This document shows positions 58,450 through 64,000 of a stretch of 64,000 bases of DNA, in pieces. The stretch's first letter is position 1. Every line of letters starts with the position of its first letter. The translations under genes were made by a program, and so were the position numbers. Under the pieces are notes generated by a model that was not told the origin of the DNA, made no database searches, and saw nothing but the letters and a program-made list of their open reading frames with translations. This DNA is from Phymorhynchus buccinoides (taxonomy: Eukaryota; Mollusca; Gastropoda; Neogastropoda; Raphitomidae), in NCBI GenBank assembly GCA_017654935.2, contig CM065699.1, positions 42,953,679 to 43,017,678 on the forward strand, written 5' to 3'.

Positions 58450-58693
58450 TCAGAAATCCTAGATTAAGCTCTAATGGTCTTATCAAATCAAGCATTTAGA
58501 ATGCCAAAATTGATGGCAGATTAAAACAAGATAATAAATGTCCAATTCTAACACCACCACCCCACCCATCGTGTACACAGACACACACATTGGACATTAT
58601 TTTCAATGTGGACACCACTTCAGGACTGGACAAATTCAGAGAACATTGAAACGTGTCATTTCAGGTTTGAGAAAATGTTTTGCTTTCACCCAT

Positions 58694-58816
58694 GTATGTG
58701 TGTGTGTGTGTGTGTATATCATATATATATGTGTGTGTGTGTGTGTGTCAGTACAGCTTTTATAGTTAATCTGACAATAAATTGGATCCAGTCCAGTGTG
58801 TGTGTGTGTGTGTGCT
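58694..58816. repeat. GT microsatellites
   Basis: Clean GT runs at about 58697-58714, 58732-58749 and 58797-58813, separated by short unique sequence. Confidence 0.9.
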
Positions 58817-59140
58817 TACTGATTATAGAGATTTTCTTGCATGCTGTACATTTGGTTTAGAGCTGAAACAGAATACGAATGTTCATTTGATGTGAACTGT
58901 TTGCTATCAAACAACTCTATGACAAAGGAGTTTACATTTTCCTTTACTTTATGCACTGTTTGCTATCAAACAACAAAACTTGTACCATATTTTGCAGACT
59001 ACAAGGCACACCTTGTTATAAGGCGCACCCCCAAATTTTACACAAATTTTGATATTTTTCTTAGCTCATTCTGGGCGAATTCCGAGTATACTCGGAACAG
59101 GAGAACACCAGTCAGGGTCTGATTCCGAGTATTCTAGGAA

Positions 59141-59278
59141 TGGATGGAAGTTCAGTTTAACGTCGCGTATCGGCTTTCGCCGTGTACGACGGGCTGAACA
59201 AACCAACCACGGTATAAACAAAAATTTATGTTCCTGAATCACTGTCTTGGCCAAAAGGCCGAGAAGCGATCAGTAATG
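59141..59278 (-). mobile_element. U2-snRNA-derived SINE, copy b
   Basis: On the minus strand the 26 nt at 59270-59245 match the start of U2 snRNA with one mismatch (ATCGCTTCTCGGCCTTTTGG, then CCAAGA). They are followed by CAGTGATTCAGGAACATAAA, GGTTTGTTCAGCCCGTCG and GCGACGTTAAACTGAACTTC. Flanked by the perfect 10-bp duplication ATTCTAGGAA (59131-59140 and 59279-59288). About 138 bp. No other part of U2 is present, so this is a chimaera and not a U2 pseudogene. Confidence 0.85.
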
Positions 59279-59690
59279 ATTCTAGGAACAGTGATTTCTG
59301 AGTCTAAAACCTGTCTAAATCTATGGGGAGGGGGGGGGGGGGGGGGGTAAATCCAAACCACATTTTTCAAGTTACTTCTCTTCATCACTCTTCCAACTTT
59401 CGTTTCATTTATGTTGAAATTTTTAATGTTGATTTTTTTTTTTTTTAGTCGGCCCTACACGAGCCTCAAATCTATCCAATATATTTTCATTAACGGTGAT
59501 ACTAATAAGGAGACTTATGATTCCGATTATAATGCAAGTAACCACGATTTGGAAGCGAAAAATAAACTCGGATCAACCAGTACTGTTGTCAAAACTGAAT
59601 CATTGACAGTGTTGAGTTTTGTTGCGCTTCTTATTCTATATTTTTTTCTAGGCAACCCCAGGCCAGTCATGATGTCTAAGGCAGTGAAGT

Positions 59691-59915
59691 CTTAGGTACT
59701 TTATAGTCACAGAGGCGTCTCTTTGAAATTCGGGTTGCTCCCGCCTGGAGAGCGCGTCGCAGCCAGAGGTGTGCGCCACCCAGGTTTTTAAAAAATAATT
59801 TTTGCATGTGATTTTTGTGTCACTGATGAGGAGGGAAAGTGGTGGTGGTAAATTTTGACTAAATGACAACTTTTTCATTGCCACTGGGTTTAGCGTATGC
59901 TAAGTGCATGGGCAC

Positions 59916-59949
<34 letters not shown>

Positions 59950-60056
59950 TCCATGTTCAGACCGTAAGGCCTAGTGCAAAGTGAAAGGAAAAATCCCCTG
60001 TACCCAGGTTCGAACTCGGTACACGAGGCTAATGCGATACCACTGTGCCACTCTAC
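59691..60056 (-). mobile_element. tRNA-derived SINE, family 1 copy b
   Basis: The head on the minus strand near 60056 has TGGCACAGTGGTATCGC (A-box) and GAGTTCGAACCTGGG (B-box), close to tRNA consensus. The body matches 3189-3576, and the tail is GGGAGCAACCCGAATTTCAA then TGACTATAAAGTACC. No flanking duplication was found. Confidence 0.82.
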
Positions 60057-60192
60057 ATGTTCTACACGGACGAACACGCAACTCATTTGAATGGGTTAAT
60101 ATGTTATCAATCATATAAGGTGCAAGGGTCCCAATCTAGGAAATAAAGTATTGCCTTATACTATATAAGTTATAGTCCGAGAAACATGGTAC

Positions 60193-60628
60193 TTTATAAA
60201 CTATTTGCTGACACACAAAAAAAAATCAAACAAGAAATAGTTTTCTTCCTTTGAAAACCAGACATGGTACTTTTCAGTGAATGCCGGGATACTCTGAATT
60301 CAAAGACAAATGAATGTAGAAATAAGCTTGAGGAGATGCCCTTTTCTCCAAATTTTTAAGTTTTATATGGTCATCTTCAGCAAGAATTGTCCCCTAATCA
60401 CCATAAAGGGTCCCTTACCCCTTAAACACACCAAGAGACGACATCTCCTGAACCCTCCAAAATTATTTTCAAAGGAAAAAAAAGAAGCTTTTTCTCCTGT
60501 ACCATGCCTGGAATTAAATTAATTTTGCCTGTGTGTGTGAATGGACGCATGTTGTTCTTTAAAGGGACGCCCAGTGCCAGATGAGTTTTTGCAAGAAACA
60601 CGTCGAAATCACCAGGAAAACACCCTTT
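60193..60628. other. Unassigned spacer
   Basis: No gene or known repeat. Confidence 0.5.
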
Positions 60629-61236
60629 AATAATAATAATAAATAACATTTATAGAGCGCCCTTTCTCTCTTGAGCTCACGGCGCTTCACAATTGTTTAA
60701 ATAAATACATAAATCATAAATAAGCTACTACAATATCAACTATCACAAACATGCACACAGCCACAACACGCACGCACACATGCACACGCACACGCCCACA
60801 CCCACATACGCGCACACACCCACCCACCCACAATGTGGGGGACATCATTTTAAGGCAGGAAACAGGACAAGGAAGAAATCAGAGGTATTGCCGGAAGAGG
60901 TGAGTTTTAAGAGCGGTTTTGAAAGACTGGAAAGATTTAGCAGAACGAAGTTCATATGGTAAGGTGTTCCAGACAGAAGGGGCGCTGAAAGAAAATGAAC
61001 GTTCACCATATGTCTTAGTGTTAGTACGAGGAATAGAAAGGATAAGTTTGTCAGAAGAGGAACGGAGAGACCTGGAGGGTGAGTACAGGTGAACGAGATC
61101 AGAGAGGTAGGCAGGACTAGATGAATGGACAGCATTGAAACAGAGGCAAGCAATTTTATACTTTATTCTTGCCTCGACTGGAAGCCAGTGTAAGGTCTTG
61201 AGGTGGGATTTGATGTGGTCTGTACGAGGGACTTTA
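60629..61236 (-). mobile_element. LINE 3' end (CR1/L2-like)
   Basis: The minus strand reads the C-terminal ORF2 tail (stop at 60879-60881), then a 3' UTR with GT/CA-rich stretches, the hairpin-like CAATTGTGAAGCGCCGTGAG, GGGCGCTCTATAAATGTTAT and a TTATTATTATTA terminus. This is the standard 3'-end layout of CR1/L2-clade elements. 5'-truncated; a TIR element lies immediately upstream (61248). Confidence 0.9.
60879..61236 (-). pseudogene. LINE ORF2 C-terminal fragment
   Basis: Open from 61236 to the stop: VPRTDHIKSHLKTLHWLPVE, ARIKYKIACLCF, YLSDLVHLYSPSRSLRSSS, TKTYGERSFSFSAPSVWNTL and LKTHLF. Better preserved than 6956-7315 and clearly the same family. The reverse transcriptase core is missing. 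Confidence 0.9.
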
Positions 61237-61247
61237 CAGAGATCTCA

Positions 61248-61669
61248 ACACTCACTTTTGCTCTGGTCTTTCCTAGAAATCAAACCGTCACATTGGCGAT
61301 TCCTCCTTGGCTGGAAGTCAAATTCCTTCGGTGAAAGAGAAGAACACAAAATGCCTTCTCTTTTCTAATGGCCGCCTGAGTTTAGACCATTTTTTAAAAT
61401 CATTTGCACAAAATTTTCCGCAATACAAGCCTTTTTATTTATTTAGGTTTTTTTTAAATTTTATACAGTTTACCTAAAGGAGTTTCGCTCACAACACAGG
61501 AAATAGCTCCAATTTTTCTTATTGCACTGCAAAGAAGACAAAGCTTCAACCTCCACCTCCACCCACCCCATGCCCATCCAGAATGGCTTCTTTCTCCGGC
61601 ATCTCCGCCAAGGAGGAATCGCCGTTTTGACGGTTTTGATTTCTAGGAAACCAGAGCAAAGTAAGTGTT
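61248..61669. mobile_element. MITE with 65-bp or longer inverted ends
   Basis: Left arm ACACTCACTTTTGCTCTGG, then TTTCCTAGAAATCAAACCGT and GGCGATTCCTCCTTGGC. The right arm (about 61585-61669) is its complement with a few indels. The pairing extends weakly to about 100 bp. 422 bp, no transposase, no evident duplication. It abuts the LINE fragment on the left. Confidence 0.75.
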
Positions 61670-61780
61670 CCGATTCCTGGAAAAGGCTGTGATCTCGATG
61701 TGTTTCTTGCTTAAGCTCATCGGTCAGGGTGCTCCTTTAAGATTTGGTCCCCTCTCTCCTGTATGTGTGTGTGTGTGCAG

Positions 61781-61881
61781 TCAACAAGCAGCTGGCGGAC
61801 AAGGAGAGAGTGGCGGCGGCGCTGGAGAACTCCCACCTCCTGAACGTAGTCAACCAGTGCCTGGGGGCCAGGCCTAGGTGA
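61781..61881 (+). CDS. Terminal coding exon, C-terminal coiled coil
   Basis: A GT-pyrimidine tract and acceptor (TGTGTGTGTGTGCAG) end at 61780. The exon is GC-rich with third positions mostly G/C, unlike its AT-rich surroundings. Reading with two bases completing the split codon gives [20 protein letters not shown], then [12 protein letters not shown] and TGA (61879-61881). The sequence is strongly helical with Leu/Val heptads. The end [15 protein letters not shown] resembles the C-terminus of the PAWR/Par-4 leucine zipper (ENKTLLKVVGQL); this is a weak, short match and the identity is inference. Upstream exons lie outside what I can recognise. An alternative frame (61665-61877) is open but low-complexity and has no heptads. 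Confidence 0.7.
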
Positions 61882-61973
61882 CCACACAGGACGGACCTTT
61901 CTTAGCAGTGGACAGCGGCCGCATTCTCTGGGATCTCCCTTATGGAATAGGTGATGGTGTGACCGGCTTCGCT

Positions 61974-62396
61974 GGATCTTGCTAAAGAATGGATGACGAT
62001 GGCTTCTCTGGATCTTGCTAAGGAATGGATGACGATGGCTTCTCTGGATCTTGCTAAGGAATGGATGACGATGGCTTCTCTGGATCTTAATAAGGAATGG
62101 ATGACGATGGCTTCTCTGGATCTTGCTAAGGAATGGATGACGATGGCTTCTCTGGATCTTGCTAAGGAATGGATGACGATGGCTTCTCTGGATCTTAATA
62201 AGGAATGGATGACGATGGCTTCTCTGGATCTTGCTAAGGAATGGATGACGATGGCTTCTCTGGATCTTGCTAAGGAATGGATGACGATGGCTTCTCTGGA
62301 TCTTGCCAAAGAATGGATAACGATGGCTTCTCTGGATCTTGCTAAGGAATGGATGACGATGGCTTCTCTGGATCTTGCTAAGGAATGGCTACTCTG
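61974..62396. repeat. 36-bp minisatellite with 108-bp higher order
   Basis: Twelve units of GGATCTTGCTAAGGAATGG plus ATGACGATGGCTTCTCT. Units 1, 4, 7 and 10 are variants (GCTAAAG, AATAAGG, AATAAGG, GCCAAAG) while those between are identical, so the array amplified as three-unit blocks of 108 bp. The period is a multiple of 3, hence long 12-residue-periodic frames on both strands. On + the repeats follow a stop codon in the exon frame and are not translated from it. Confidence 0.95.
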
Positions 62397-62436
62397 GATC
62401 TGAATTAGGAATAATGGGTGATGACCGGCTTCTCTC

Positions 62437-62835
62437 TCTCTGGATCTGCCTGAGGAATGTCAATTGGCTTCTCTCTGGATCTGCCTAAAGAATGACAATT
62501 GGCTTCTCTGGATCTTCCTAAAGAATGACAATTGGCTTCTCTGGATCTTCCTAAGGATTGACAAATGGCTTCTCTGTATCTTCCTAAGGAATGACAATTG
62601 GCTTCTCTCTGAATCTTCCTAAGGAATAACAGTTGGCTTCTCTGGATCTGCCCAAGGAATGACAATTGGCTTCTCTGGATCTGCCTAAGGAATGACAATT
62701 GGCTTCTCTGAATCTGCCTAATAAGGAATGACAATTAGTTTCTCTCTGGATCTTCCTAAGGACTGACAATTGGCTTATCTCTGGATCTGCCTAAGGAATG
62801 ACAACTGGCTTTGTTGGATCTTCCTGAGGCGACTG
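62437..62835. repeat. 33-bp minisatellite related to the first
   Basis: About 12 units of GGCTTCTCTGGATCTGCCTA plus AGGAATGACAATT, with CTCT insertions in several. Shares GGCTTCTCTGGATCT with the 36-bp array but replaces GGATGACGAT by GACAATT. Minus-strand frames (R/E/A/N/C/H/S) are artefacts. Confidence 0.95.
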
Positions 62836-63605
62836 TGGCTTTTCTGGATCTTTAAAAATAGGCGATAGCTGCAAAGGGGATGGGATGTGAAGCTGGTGAA
62901 CACAGGTACTGACTCAGGGGAGAGCGCCACAGATGTCCCCAAGGTCTGGCGAGCAACAGTTATTAAGAAGGGAACTGAGCAAGCGGGAAGACAACAGCAT
63001 GGACCAGTGTGGCTTTATAAATCATCATAGCGAGTCACAGGAGTGGTCCTCCCCTTAGTAGTTTCGTTTTTATGCTTGCCAAAGCATGGGTGGTTTCCAG
63101 TTGATTGGTGTTTATGCAATTGTTTTGAGTGTTGGTGAGTATTTAGTTAGATAGATAGTAAGATTAATTAAAAAAAATCTACCATTTACTCACAGAATTG
63201 ATGACACAGACAGATATCTACCAAGAGATTTGTAGTAATGTAAAGGATGCTGTAACTAAATATTGGTACAGGTATGTTAAAAAGATGTACGCAAAGTACA
63301 AATGAGCCATTCTCAAAAGGTCGTTGCTAACAACCCTTGCCCCGTTATGTCAATTCTCAATTAAATACTTATTATTTGGAAATAAATCAGTTGTTGCAGC
63401 AATCCTGGATGTTTTGAGAGATACATAAGATAAAAATGTTGATGTGAAGAACCACATATAGAAATAATCAAGGAATATTTACATTTTTTATGTGTGAATT
63501 TTAATTTCCAAATGTGACATTTGATGGGTGTATGTTCTTGATGTGTATTAAAAGACTTGTGATCACGTATTTGAACTGCTTGTTTGTTTTAACTGTTTGA
63601 GGACA

Positions 63606-63611
63606 TAATAA
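63606..63611 (+). promoter_or_regulatory. Polyadenylation signal candidate
   Basis: AATAAA followed about 25-50 nt on by T/GT-rich sequence (CTGTTTTTTATTTTTGTGTG), a normal cleavage-site arrangement for a + strand transcript such as that of the exon at 61781. A second AATAAA is at about 63763. Confidence 0.45.
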
Positions 63612-63630
63612 AAATCGTTTTCTGATACAA

Positions 63631-64000
63631 AACTGTCATCTGTTTTTTATTTTTGTGTGAAAAAAATCTGTCTGAAAATCTGTTTGTCAGTTGCGACAGC
63701 CTTCGTCCTCACAACGATCAACGAAACACAATGCTCTGAATGTATTCTACACAGCTAGTGCAATAAACTCACCTTGAAACGACTAAAGAACACATTCGGT
63801 GCATTATTATGCCGAAAATTAATCAACTGGACAATTCATTTGCTTAAAAAAGCCCCGTTTTCGTCCAGTATGTTAACACCTTCATAGAGCTACCCCCCCC
63901 CCCCCCCCCCCCAACCCCATAAATGAATCGACTTATGAAGACAGAGGTTAGTGATAATGAAAAAAGGCGATGAGGAACTTCTGTAGCACTGCAGTTTTGT
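63631..64000. other. Unassigned end of window
   Basis: AT-rich, with a C run at 63893-63912. No gene recognised. Confidence 0.5.

Larger units (their letters stand above)
58982..60192 (+). mobile_element. GGACTATAAGGCGCAC MITE, copy D, split
   Basis: Left half 58982-59065 (GTACCATATTTTGCAGACTA, GGCGCACCCCCAAATTTTAC) and right half about 60097-60192 (ATAAGGTGCAAGGGTC, TATAGTCCGAGAAACATGGTAC) match the intact copies. About 1.03 kb of later insertions separates them, including two SINEs and a G run (59331-59347). Confidence 0.75.
61882..63630 (+). other. Probable 3' UTR of the terminal exon
   Basis: From the stop to the region of the AATAAA at 63606. It contains the 36-bp and 33-bp arrays. The rest (62840-63600) is AT-rich and non-coding, with no transposon ends seen. 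The extent assumes no further intron. Confidence 0.45.

Noticed and set aside
59245..59270. A true U2 snRNA gene
   Set aside because: Only the first 26 nt match. The branch-site recognition region and Sm site are absent, and the unit has target duplications, so it is a retroposon.
61902..62403. 12-residue-periodic proteins on both strands (EWMTMASLDLAK and REAIVIHSLARS)
   Set aside because: The 36-bp unit is a multiple of 3, so all frames without stops stay open. On + it lies after the stop of the exon frame, and no start or promoter is apparent.

Overview
This is a repeat-dominated stretch of an animal nuclear genome. The signs are intron-bearing, gene-poor DNA, long CA/GA microsatellites, and BEL/Pao, Tc1/mariner, pogo/Tigger-like and CR1/L2-like relics, plus several SINE and MITE families. 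The mix (Pao-type element, tRNA-SINEs with a conserved tail, MITEs flanked by TTAA) suggests a marine lophotrochozoan, perhaps a gastropod mollusc. The species assignment is inference. Nothing prokaryotic is present. Two gaps of exactly 500 N (6297-6796 and 52310-52809) show that the window is a scaffold of at least three contigs.

Layout. 1-6296: homopolymers, a CA microsatellite, a 52-bp minisatellite (1483-3090), a tRNA-derived SINE, a TTAA-flanked MITE and a 47-52-bp minisatellite that runs into the first gap. 6797-9126: a LINE 3' end, two nested DNA elements and a 5'-truncated SINE with a target-site duplication. 9127-18621: a near full-length but dead BEL/Pao LTR retrotransposon on the minus strand. 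18869-20482: a decayed Tc1/mariner element with TA duplication. 20483-52309: mostly anonymous AT-rich DNA broken by CA/GT/GA blocks. It holds a diverged 1.2-kb duplication (34.1-35.3 kb and 49.7-50.9 kb), a U2-snRNA-derived SINE, a polypurine tract over 1.5 kb, and weak exon candidates. 52810-64000: cleaner sequence dense in small transposons, several nested, with a promoter-like ETS/YY1 site and one convincing host-gene terminal exon (61781-61881). That exon is followed by two minisatellites and a polyadenylation signal.

Host genes are scarce. Most long open frames here are by-products of strand-asymmetric simple repeats and were not annotated. The least expected elements are a short retroposon family whose 5' end is the first 26 nt of U2 snRNA, with about 10-bp target duplications at both copies, and a TIR element built around five copies of an 18-bp palindromic motif, two of which form a 37-bp-arm hairpin. 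I saw no operon-like or defence-like system.
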